A DNA stretch of 9,894 nt from JBHEMT01 sp046262435 (GTDB taxonomy: Bacteria > Chloroflexota > Dormibacteria > Aeolococcales > Aeolococcaceae), in NCBI GenBank assembly GCA_046262435.1, contig JBHEMT010000084.1, positions 1 through 9,894 of the forward strand, in the 5' to 3' direction. The notes below the pieces were generated by a model. The model saw nothing but the letters and a program-made list of their open reading frames with translations. It was not told the DNA's origin and did no database searches. Position 1 is the first letter of the stretch. Each line of letters starts with the position of its first letter. Both the position numbers and the translations under genes were made by a program. This document shows, one piece after another, positions 1 to 5,711 of this stretch.

Positions 1-2
1 CC

Positions 3-197
3 GCAGCACTGACCCACTTGTGTGGTTGGCTGGGCGTGACACGGCCGCCTGCCGGTCGACGCGTCAACCGCCGAGAGCTCAAGACGGAGTTTGCGGGAAG
101 CGTGCCTTTTTGGCAGAAGCACCCCTGGCTCGTCGCCACCCTTCTCGTCGCTGGGGGCCTGGCGGTGGGTGTGGCCCTTTTCGATCGCAGGCCTTAG
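3..197 (+). CDS. 3' end of an unidentified protein with a C-terminal membrane segment (partial)
   Basis: A frame open from the left edge (first full codon at base 3) reads 64 residues to a TAG at 195-197. The protein family is not recognised. The visible tail has a basic stretch (GRRVNRRELK), then FWQKHP, then a hydrophobic run of about 19 residues (WLVATLLVAGGLAVGVALF), and ends in the charged DRRP. This looks like one transmembrane helix closing a protein, possibly a tail anchor with a cytoplasmic basic end. Codon third positions are mostly G/C, though less strictly than in the genes further right. The antisense frame is also open across this stretch, but it gives no coherent protein. If the tRNA fragment at 713-762 marks an element end, this gene belongs to that element. 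The start lies outside the window. Confidence 0.45.
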   Translation, partial: AALTHLCGWLGVTRPPAGRRVNRRELKTEFAGSVPFWQKHPWLVATLLVAGGLAVGVALFDRRP

Positions 198-712
198 CTC
201 GGGCGAACAGAGTCCGCGGCCCGTGGCTCGGGCCCAGGTCAGCGCTGCCAGCAGCGGCCGCTGCTCGAGCCGGTCGATGACGAGCTTAGCTGGTGAGCTA
301 CCATCGCCAGAGCGCCCGCCATCGATCACCGGGGGCCGCCCACCACTCTCCATGCCCCACCACACGGCCCAGCCACTCAGCCAGCCGCAAGTTCGTGGTG
401 CATCGCCACGGCGACGCAACCTCTGCACACAGTTGCATCAACCGTTGAGGGTACGAAAACCCCGGACGAACCACCAAAGCATAGACGAATGCATCAGGCC
501 GTCAAGCACCCTAAATCCCCTTCGCGCGCAGCACGCCTGGGCAATCGCGCGCTGCCACGATGCCCCCCGCTCCGCGCTTGCACCTGGCTTCACGCGCGTG
601 CAAAATAGATGCAAGGCACATGCACTTTTGCGGGGCAGGAGCTGCAGGTCAGCGCCGCAAGGGAAAGGAGGTCGCTGCGCCCGAGTTTGTTGTCGACGGG
701 CCTGACAAATTC
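198..712. other. Intergenic or decayed stretch without a convincing gene
   Basis: No frame on either strand gives a protein with family motifs here, and the open frames have the composition of chance ORFs in GC-rich DNA. Visible structure: a small inverted repeat GGCCC/GGGCC at 218-234; a perfect 16-base palindrome at 250-265 (AGCAGCGG and its complement), 53 bases after the stop at 197; and an imperfect inverted repeat at 600-631. A strong Shine-Dalgarno-like string (AAAGGAGG, near 664-671) has no sensible start codon behind it. The stretch lies immediately left of the tRNA fragment, so it is probably the terminal non-coding part of an integrated element. Confidence 0.4.
600..631. repeat. 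Imperfect inverted repeat left of the tRNA fragment
   Basis: GCAAAA at 600-605 pairs with TTTTGC at 626-631, and inside it TGCA at 610-613 pairs with TGCA at 621-624. It is locally AT-richer than its surroundings. It lies about 80 bases left of the tRNA 3' fragment, a distance at which integrase arm-type or accessory-factor sites often occur. That role is only a guess. Confidence 0.25.
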
Positions 713-762
713 ACCGCCTTCTAAGCGGTTGGCCGCAGGTTCGAGTCCTGCAGAGGGCACCA
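713..762 (+). other. tRNA-Arg(UCU) 3' half, probable attachment site of an integrated element
   Basis: The 3' part of a tRNA is complete. The anticodon stem is ACCGC (713-717) with GCGGT (725-729) around the 7-base loop CTTCTAA, giving anticodon TCT. Next come a 5-base variable region (730-734), a T stem GCAGG/CCTGC (735-739, 747-751) with loop TTCGAGT, the acceptor 3' strand AGAGGGC (752-758), the discriminator A, and CCA (760-762). The expected 5' acceptor strand (GCCCTCT) and D arm are absent: the 28 bases before 713 pair with nothing. A tRNA cut near the anticodon stem with its 3' end intact is what tyrosine-recombinase integration into a tRNA gene leaves at the far end of the element. 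In that geometry the intact tRNA and the element lie to the left. A functional tRNA is excluded as it stands. A decayed tRNA copy is the alternative. Confidence 0.75.
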
Positions 763-844
763 CCCCACATGTGAATACGTTTACAGCACCCGCTCTATCG
801 CCAGCTCTCGAGCGAGTTCAGTCATCGGGCCAAGCCCGGCAGGA

Positions 845-861
845 GCGCTGTCAGACAGCGC
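845..861 (-). terminator. Hairpin after the selenoprotein gene, possible terminator
   Basis: GCGCTGT (845-851) and ACAGCGC (855-861) form a perfect 7-bp stem with a 3-base loop, 60 bases past the stop of the AhpD-like gene on the minus strand. A second small inverted repeat, CGGGC/GCCCG, lies at 826-838. Neither has a T tract on either strand, so intrinsic termination is uncertain. The position at the end of the minus-strand gene run is the main support. Confidence 0.35.
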
Positions 862-921
862 CTTCGCACAGTTGGTCGCTGACTACCTGCAGGACCGGGG
901 GGTCGTGGCAAGCCCTGCCCT

Positions 922-1242
922 CTACTCGCGACGCGGTGGCCGCCACCAGTAGTGCTTTGCCTCGCTGGCATCGCGGGCCCGGTCCGCCATCGCCAGAATC
1001 GCGCCGGCCCCGACCGCGCCTGCGATCTGGATGGTCTCCTCGACCTCCTCATCAGTGGCCCCCAGCTTCTTCGCAACTGCGAAGTGAGACACAGCTCAAG
1101 GTTCGCAGTGCAGCGCCAGGACGAGCGCGAGGTGCATCAGCTCCTTGGTCTTGGCATCCAGGGCACCGGCCTCGTGGGTTTCCCTGAAGTAGTCCGTGTA
1201 GCTCTTGTGAGAGTTGAAGAAGCGTTTTCTGAGATCAGGCAT
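922..1242 (-). CDS. AhpD/carboxymuconolactone decarboxylase-like selenoprotein with in-frame TGA (Sec49)
   Basis: Read from ATG at 1242 to TAG at 922-924, with one internal TGA at 1096-1098 (codon 49), the frame gives 106 residues typical of small AhpD/CMD-like proteins. It has an amphipathic N-terminus (MPDLRKRFFNSHKSYTDYF), the core KELMHLALVLALHCEP-U-AVSHF, then KKLGATDEEVEETIQIAGAV and an aromatic tail (HYWWRPP). AhpD proteins carry E-x11-C-x2-C-x3-H. Here E34, C46, position 49 and H53 keep exactly that spacing, and only the second cysteine is replaced by the TGA. A hairpin follows at the right distance (see the SECIS entry). AhpD-like proteins with a CxxU motif are a known prokaryotic selenoprotein group. 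The likely role is thiol/selenol peroxide reduction or disulfide exchange in the cytosol. An in-frame TAG nine bases before the ATG fixes the start region. GGAG at 1255-1258 is a weak, distant ribosome site. The gene lies 131 bases after the DUF427 gene. The alternative is a pseudogene with a single nonsense mutation. Confidence 0.8.
1069..1084 (-). promoter_or_regulatory. Candidate bacterial SECIS hairpin
   Basis: On the minus strand CTTCGC, loop AGTT, GCGAAG forms a perfect 6-bp stem with a 4-base apical loop, inside the coding sequence just after the TGA at 1096-1098. The loop G (base 1077) is 19 bases beyond the last base of the TGA. Bacterial SECIS elements recognised by SelB are short hairpins just 3' of the UGA, with a G in the first two loop positions and the loop roughly 16-37 bases away; this one fits on all three points. 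Bases 1098-1085 can also pair weakly (TGAG with CTCA), which could compete with or stack on the main stem. Confidence 0.65.
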
Positions 1243-1373
1243 GTCAGCAGACTACTCCAGCCACCTGCGCGTGGCAATTCGTCGCGCGCCCAACGCCTCA
1301 CGCCTGAACCGGTAAGACGCTGCCGGGATGGGCTCCAGCGGCGGCTCCTGCGCGCCCGGCCCTCAGCCGACGA

Positions 1374-2210
1374 CTACTGCGTCGTCCTGGGCCGAGGCAG
1401 CAGTTTGCCGTCGAGGGCGATGTCCACCTTCTCGTTGTAAAACGCGACCAACCCGGCGATCGGGAGCAGCTGGCGAGTGGGGAAGTCGTAAGACCAGGCG
1501 AGGTCAGCATGCGTCGTGTCGCCGACGCGAACTGACCAATACCTGCTGGTCTTGCCCTTGTACGGACAGGACGTAACCGTATCGGTCGGCAGCAAATGCT
1601 CAAAGTTCACGTCGGTGCGGTTCAGGTAGTACCGGGTGGGCAGGCCGGTCTCGAACGCCATGACGGGCGATGACGATTCGGCCAGAACCTTCCCACCGAG
1701 CTCGATTCGTACGTGGCGCGTCGAGCGCAGCGCATCGACGCGCGTGTACGGGCTGCGGGGATGGACGAAGATCTCCTCGTCTTCTTCGAACCAGGCGTCG
1801 AGCGCTTCCCAGTTGACGTGGACCGTGCCGGCGAGGCCGGCCAGGGCATCCTCGGTGTACAGCTGGACTGCGTTTGGACGGGTGACCTCGCCAACTCGAA
1901 GCCCATGCGACTGTGCCACACCACCAGTCCCGGGCTGCGCACGCTGCTCGTCCACCAGCAGCCCGGCGCGCAGGTCCACGGCCGGGATGTAGTACTGGGG
2001 ATACTCCGGCCGCTCCCACACATACCTTGCCCGGATGGTGTCGAACACCACCTCGCCGGCCAGGAGACCACGGATTCGCCGGGGCGCTGGTTCGATGTGC
2101 CCGACAGGAACGATCGCTCCTGGGTAGTCACGCGCCGGCATCGTTCCCCGGCCTGGTCGAACTGGCGGCGACCCGCTCCCGGAAGCGTCGGCCCCATCCC
2201 GTGGCCTCAT
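1374..2210 (-). CDS. DUF427 domain-containing protein
   Basis: This is a 278-residue protein of the longer, actinobacterial-type DUF427 form. The N-terminal part holds a shortened repeat (PAPRRIRGLLAGEVVFDTIR, then YVWERPEYPQYYIP, residues 41-76). The C-terminal part is a full DUF427 domain (about 166-265) with VRIELGGKVLAESSSPV, GLPTRYYLNRTDV, CPYKGKTSRYWSV and the closing AGLVAFYNEKVDI. The biochemical function of DUF427 is not established and none is assigned here. No signal peptide or membrane segment is visible, so it is probably cytosolic. Its ATG at 2210 overlaps the SDR stop as ATGA, which supports coupled translation. The first 23 residues are low-complexity and unlike the family, and a second ATG at 2141 has GGGGA five bases upstream, so the true start may be 2141 (255 residues). 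It is the fourth gene of the msrB operon. Confidence 0.88.
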   Translation of the reverse strand: MRPRDGADASGSGSPPVRPGRGTMPARDYPGAIVPVGHIEPAPRRIRGLLAGEVVFDTIRARYVWERPEYPQYYIPAVDLRAGLLVDEQRAQPGTGGVAQSHGLRVGEVTRPNAVQLYTEDALAGLAGTVHVNWEALDAWFEEDEEIFVHPRSPYTRVDALRSTRHVRIELGGKVLAESSSPVMAFETGLPTRYYLNRTDVNFEHLLPTDTVTSCPYKGKTSRYWSVRVGDTTHADLAWSYDFPTRQLLPIAGLVAFYNEKVDIALDGKLLPRPRTTQ

Positions 2211-2986
2211 GCACCTTGACCAAGGTTGCGCATCAACCCGCCGTCCATCACGTAGGTGGAACCGGCTACGTAGTCGGCATCGCTGGAGGCCAGGAAGAGG
2301 GCGAGTCTGGCAATTTCCGACGGCTGTGCAGCCCGCTTCCAGGGGATGCTCTGGACCTGTTCCTCGAGCAGCTTGGGGTCGTCGATGGCGGCCTGGTTGA
2401 AGGGAGTCAGCACCATTCCGGGAGCGAGGTTGTTGACGTTGATGCCGAGCGGCGCCAGCTCCAGGGTGAGCGTGCGCGTGAGATTGCGTATGGCGCCCTT
2501 GGAGCAGTCATAGTCCGCGCCACCTGCATTCGGAATGTCCTCGTGGACGGAGGTGACGTTGATGATCTTTCCCCCGCCCCCGGCCGCCTTGCGCAAACGG
2601 ACGAAGCGCCGGCAGCAGAAGAACGCGCCGTACAGGTTGGTCCGCAGAGCCCGATCCCAGACCTCGGTCGACAAGTCCGCCACGTGCGCTCCGGACGCGT
2701 CAACCCCGGCGTTGTTCATGAGGATGTCGACCGTGCCGAAGGCCGCGACTGCCGCATCGAACAGCGCTTCCACCTGCGCTTCGTCGCTCACATCCGCCCG
2801 CAACACCGACGCCCGACGGCCCGCCGCCTCCACGGCGGCGCGGGTGCGCTCAGCCCCGGCCTGGTCGTGGAGGTAGTTGACCATGACATGCGCCCCCTCA
2901 CGGGCGAATTCGATGGCCGTCGCCTGTCCGATCCCCGAGTCGGAGCCCGTGATCAGAGCCACCTTTCCATCCAGTCGTCCTGTCAT
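2207..2986 (-). CDS. SDR-family oxidoreductase, glucose 1-dehydrogenase-like
   Basis: A 259-residue classical short-chain dehydrogenase/reductase. The Rossmann glycine motif is TGSDSGIG (13-20) and NNAG is at 91-94. The catalytic tetrad is N117, S146, Y159 and K163 (Y-D-C-S-K), and the C-terminal family signature is YVAGSTYVMDGG. The stretch after the second strand (VMVNYLHDQ), the SVHEDIP segment after the catalytic serine, and NNLAPGMVLTPFN resemble Bacillus glucose 1-dehydrogenases, so oxidation of glucose or a related sugar with NAD(P)+ is a reasonable inference; SDR substrates are hard to fix by eye. It starts with ATG at 2986, overlapping the glycosidase stop by ATGA, and has a strong ribosome site (GGAGG, 2996-3000, nine bases upstream). 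Its stop overlaps the DUF427 start. The upstream GH15 gene makes free glucose, which fits. Confidence 0.9.
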   Translation of the reverse strand: MTGRLDGKVALITGSDSGIGQATAIEFAREGAHVMVNYLHDQAGAERTRAAVEAAGRRASVLRADVSDEAQVEALFDAAVAAFGTVDILMNNAGVDASGAHVADLSTEVWDRALRTNLYGAFFCCRRFVRLRKAAGGGGKIINVTSVHEDIPNAGGADYDCSKGAIRNLTRTLTLELAPLGINVNNLAPGMVLTPFNQAAIDDPKLLEEQVQSIPWKRAAQPSEIARLALFLASSDADYVAGSTYVMDGGLMRNLGQGA

Positions 2987-4812
2987 TTCGCCTCTCCTCC
3001 CGCGTTGTGATGGATCTTCTCGGCCTCGGCGATGCGCCAGGCGGCATTGATGAGGCCCACGTGGGAGAAGGCCTGCGGAAAGTTCCCGAGCAACTCTCCG
3101 GTGTCGAGCGCGGCCTCCTCCGACAAGAGTCCCAGGTCATTGGCATGACCCGTGGCTCGGCAGAACCACTCGCGCGCCCGCTCGATCTCACCGCCGAGTG
3201 CAAGACACTCAGCCAACCAGTAGGTGCAGATCAGAAACCCGCTCGAGTCGGTCGACCAGCGGCGGACCAGCGTCTCCGTTGCCAGGCCACGTTCGATGGC
3301 CTCGATCGTCGCCCACATGCGCTCGTCCCTGGCGGGCAGGAAGCCGACCACGGGAAGCAGAAGCACCGAGGCGTCAAGGTCCTCAGAGCCAAATGCGCCG
3401 GCGTAGGCGCCGGCTGTGTCACTCCAGGCCTCGGCCAGGATGGTGGCCCGGAGCTCCTCACGGGCGCCCGCCCACCGCTCGGGTTCCGCTTTCGACCCCA
3501 ACTGGGAGGTGAGCTTGAGGGCGCTGTCCAGCGCGACCCAGCACATGACCTTGGACGAGACGTAGTGCCGCGGTTCATCGCGCGACTCCCACATCCCCGC
3601 GTCGGGCTCGGACCAGGAACTACAGGCGCGACCGGCAAGGGTCACCAGCATCCCTTGCACGGCGGGTTCCAGCGAACCAAGCCGATCCTTGAGCTGATAG
3701 GCAGCGGCGATCACCTCGCCGAGAACATCGAGCTGTTTCTGTTGCCAGGCCGCGTTGCCGATCCGCACCGGACGGCTCTGGCGAAACCCGCTGAGATGCT
3801 CGAGGATGTGCTCGTCGAGGTCCCGTTCGCCCTCGACCCCGTACATGATCTGCACCAGCTCGCCACCGATGGTGCCGGATGCATTGGCAAACCAGTCGAA
3901 CAACCGGGCGGGTTCGTGAGGGCAGGCGGCGATCCACAACGACCGGATCGTCATGCTCAGGTCCCGCAGCCACGCGAAGCGGTAGTCGAAGTTGAGCTCC
4001 CCGCCCATGGTCTCCGGCAGCGACGTGGTGGCGGCCGCCACGACTGCTCCCGAGGGCTGATAGGTCAGCCCCTGGAGCACCAGCGAGCTACGCCGCACCT
4101 CCTCGACGAAGGCGCCCTCATACGAGTGCTGCCGAGACCAAGACTCCCACCCCGCGAGGGTGTCGTCTAGGCTCGCGTCGGCGCGGGGACCCTCGATCGG
4201 CTCGCCAAAGGATGGGCTGTACGCGACACGAAAGTCGATCCTCTGGCCCGCCTCGAGGATGAAGGTCGCGCGAGCCGCGCCATCCTCACACCGCCACGCC
4301 ACCGGGGCGACACACGCCAACTTCACCGGACCACCGCGAGCCTCGACTGCACTATCGCCAACGCGCAGGTGCGGCTCGGTGCGGCCGTACTCCATTCGGG
4401 GCGCGAACTCCGTGGCCATCTCGGTCGTGCCGGTGAGCCCCTCCACTCTGCGAAGCAGCATGTGGGGACTGCGAAGGCCGATCTCGTGCCCTCGGGATCC
4501 GGTCTCCAGCGCCAGTGCATCGGTGAGGGCGACCGCTCCCGTCGCCGTCCGGAAGACGGTGCGCAGGATCAGGGTGCGCCCAACGTACTGCCGCTCGGAG
4601 GTGAAATCCTTGACGGGACACAGCGTCCAATGACCGGCAGCCGGGTCGAGGAGTCGTCCGAACACCGACGGCGAGTCGACGCGGGGAAGGCACCACCAGT
4701 CGACGGAGCCCTCTCGGTTCACCAGCGCCGTGGACTGGCAGTCGGAGAGAAATCCGTAGTCGGAGATGGCGGGCGGGCGGCGCGTTTCGCGCCGGCGTGG
4801 CGGCGCGCTCAC
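2983..4812 (-). CDS. Glycoside hydrolase family 15 protein (glucoamylase/trehalase type)
   Basis: A 609-residue protein with full GH15 architecture. The N-terminal beta-sandwich begins with the family signature DYGFLSDCQSTALV and SVDWWCLPR (18-44). The (alpha/alpha)6 barrel runs from about 270, with FDYRFAWLRD (275-284), RPVRIGNAAWQQKQLDVLGE (347-366), GMWESRDEPRHYVSSKVMCW (406-425; E409 is the probable general acid), GLLSEE (561-566; E565 is the probable base) and LGNFPQAFSH (575-584). GH15 enzymes invert and release beta-D-glucose from alpha-glucans; related mycobacterial proteins are trehalases, so either maltooligosaccharide/glycogen-derived chains or trehalose is possible. There is no signal peptide, so it acts in the cytosol on storage or compatible-solute sugars. 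The start is GTG at 4812, overlapping the msrB stop as GTGA, with only a weak ribosome site, so translation probably depends on coupling. The stop overlaps the SDR start. Confidence 0.93.
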   Translation of the reverse strand: MSAPPRRRETRRPPAISDYGFLSDCQSTALVNREGSVDWWCLPRVDSPSVFGRLLDPAAGHWTLCPVKDFTSERQYVGRTLILRTVFRTATGAVALTDALALETGSRGHEIGLRSPHMLLRRVEGLTGTTEMATEFAPRMEYGRTEPHLRVGDSAVEARGGPVKLACVAPVAWRCEDGAARATFILEAGQRIDFRVAYSPSFGEPIEGPRADASLDDTLAGWESWSRQHSYEGAFVEEVRRSSLVLQGLTYQPSGAVVAAATTSLPETMGGELNFDYRFAWLRDLSMTIRSLWIAACPHEPARLFDWFANASGTIGGELVQIMYGVEGERDLDEHILEHLSGFRQSRPVRIGNAAWQQKQLDVLGEVIAAAYQLKDRLGSLEPAVQGMLVTLAGRACSSWSEPDAGMWESRDEPRHYVSSKVMCWVALDSALKLTSQLGSKAEPERWAGAREELRATILAEAWSDTAGAYAGAFGSEDLDASVLLLPVVGFLPARDERMWATIEAIERGLATETLVRRWSTDSSGFLICTYWLAECLALGGEIERAREWFCRATGHANDLGLLSEEAALDTGELLGNFPQAFSHVGLINAAWRIAEAEKIHHNAGGEAK

Positions 4813-5318
4813 CCGTCGGTGTGGGCGAGGTCAGTGGCACGCTCGTCGAGGTTGTGGCCACTGCGTTCCCCGGGCACACCGTGGGAGTTGCCCTCAAGGG
4901 CGGCAGAGTTGATGCAGTACCGCTTTCCAGTGGGCCGCGGCCCATCACCGAAGACGTGACCCAGGTGCCCTCCACAGCGCCGGCACCGCGCCTCGATGCG
5001 GGGCCACCCGAGGCTGAAGTCGCGCCTGAGCTCGACCGCTCCCTGCAGGGCATGACCAAAGCTCGGCCATCCCGTCCCCGAGTCGAACTGGGCGCGGGCG
5101 TCGAACAGCCGCGCCCCACAGCCGGCGCAGGAGAAGCTGCCCGGCTGAGCGGACGGGTGCACGTTCGCGCCACTGAATGGCCGCTCCGTCCCCCCGGATC
5201 GGAGCACCCGATACTGTTCAGGGGACAGCTGCCGGCGCCACTCCTCGTCCGTCTTGACCACGTCTCGAGGCGGACCCACACCTGTGCGGCGGAGGCGCCG
5301 CATCAAGGAGCCAGCCAT
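4809..5318 (-). CDS. msrB: Peptide-methionine (R)-S-oxide reductase MsrB
   Basis: A 169-residue MsrB that reduces methionine-R-sulfoxide in proteins, with electrons normally supplied by thioredoxin. The sequence shows an N-terminal KTDEEWRRQLSPEQYRVLR helix, zinc cysteines C64/C67 (SCAGCG) and C112/C115 (RCRRCGGHLGHVF), the FDSGTGWPSF signature (78-87), and the catalytic cysteine C135 in PTGKRYCINSAAL. It uses Cys, not Sec, at the active site. About 27 residues after the core (from G143) are charged and not conserved. The start is ATG at 5318 with a strong GAGGAGG ribosome site (5324-5330, spacing 5). It is the first gene of the minus-strand operon, and its stop overlaps the GH15 start by GTGA. 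A 10-bp hairpin lies four bases upstream of the ribosome site. No membrane or export signal is visible. Confidence 0.95.
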   Translation of the reverse strand: MAGSLMRRLRRTGVGPPRDVVKTDEEWRRQLSPEQYRVLRSGGTERPFSGANVHPSAQPGSFSCAGCGARLFDARAQFDSGTGWPSFGHALQGAVELRRDFSLGWPRIEARCRRCGGHLGHVFGDGPRPTGKRYCINSAALEGNSHGVPGERSGHNLDERATDLAHTDG

Positions 5319-5323
5319 GAGAG

Positions 5324-5366
5324 CCTCCTCGTCGCCGAGCCGCCGGGGTCGCTACTGGCGGCTCGG
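5324..5366 (-). promoter_or_regulatory. msrB leader: 10-bp hairpin next to the ribosome site
   Basis: CCGAGCCGCC (5335-5344) and GGCGGCTCGG (5357-5366) form a perfect 10-bp GC-rich stem around a 12-base loop. On the minus strand the stem ends four bases before GAGGAGG (5330-5324), the msrB ribosome site. There is no T tract, so it is not an obvious intrinsic terminator. If transcribed, it could modulate ribosome access or act as a protein-binding dyad for the operon. Regulation is inferred only from position. Confidence 0.4.
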
Positions 5367-5671
5367 AATTCGTCTGTGAATGCGGAGCGTAGCGCTCGGC
5401 GACGCCGACTGCACCAGTCGGTAGGTGCCGCGGCGGGCGTCGCGCTACTTGCCCGTTGGCCGCTTACCACATGCCCCTCGCTCAGCAAGGTGGCGGAGGT
5501 GCTTTCATTGGGCGGGAAGCTTTGTCAGCGCGTACATAGCCACCCTGGCCGCCCCTGGCTTTCGTCGCTGCCGGCTCCCTGATCGCCAATCGTGCGGCGC
5601 CAGCTCCGTCGTTGATGCTACGGGCACTCTACATGCGGGTAGGGCTACGTCATGGGAGTCGGTTCTGAGGC

Positions 5672-5692
5672 GCCAGGCGACTTCAGCCTGGC
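5672..5692 (+). repeat. Hairpin in front of the aldo/keto reductase start
   Basis: GCCAGGC (5672-5678) and GCCTGGC (5686-5692) form a perfect 7-bp stem with a 7-base loop, 19 bases before the preferred ATG at 5712. It may be an operator dyad or leader hairpin. It also argues mildly against the more upstream start at 5652, because the 20 extra codons would span the hairpin. Confidence 0.3.
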
Positions 5693-5711
5693 AACGTTCC
5701 GGCAGCCCAGA

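Larger units (their letters stand above)
5319..5711. other. Structured divergent intergenic region between msrB and the aldo/keto reductase
   Basis: This 393-base gap between divergent genes holds no convincing protein. It must contain the promoters of both transcripts, but I see no confident -35/-10 pair. It is unusually rich in perfect short inverted repeats: 5335-5366 (10 bp), 5385-5397 (GAGCG/CGCTC, 5 bp), 5405-5421 (CCGACTG/CAGTCGG, 7 bp) and 5672-5692 (GCCAGGC/GCCTGGC, 7 bp). The first three lie in tandem within 90 bases on the msrB side. A structured leader, transcription-factor dyads or a small RNA are all possible. Confidence 0.4.

Noticed and set aside
685..762. Complete tRNA gene
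   Set aside because: The anticodon arm, T arm and CCA are good, but the 28 bases before the anticodon stem contain neither a strand complementary to AGAGGGC nor a D arm. An intron is unlikely because the anticodon loop is uninterrupted.
952..1440. 162-residue plus-strand frame across the selenoprotein region
   Set aside because: It has no recognisable motifs. The minus-strand reading with TGA as Sec gives a full AhpD/CMD-type protein with the correct catalytic spacing.
1913..3010. 365-residue plus-strand frame
   Set aside because: It is antisense to the SDR and DUF427 genes, has a chance composition and no motifs.
5303..5488. 61-residue minus-strand frame upstream of msrB
   Set aside because: It overlaps the msrB start and ribosome site, covers the hairpins, and is Ser/Arg/Ala-rich without motifs.
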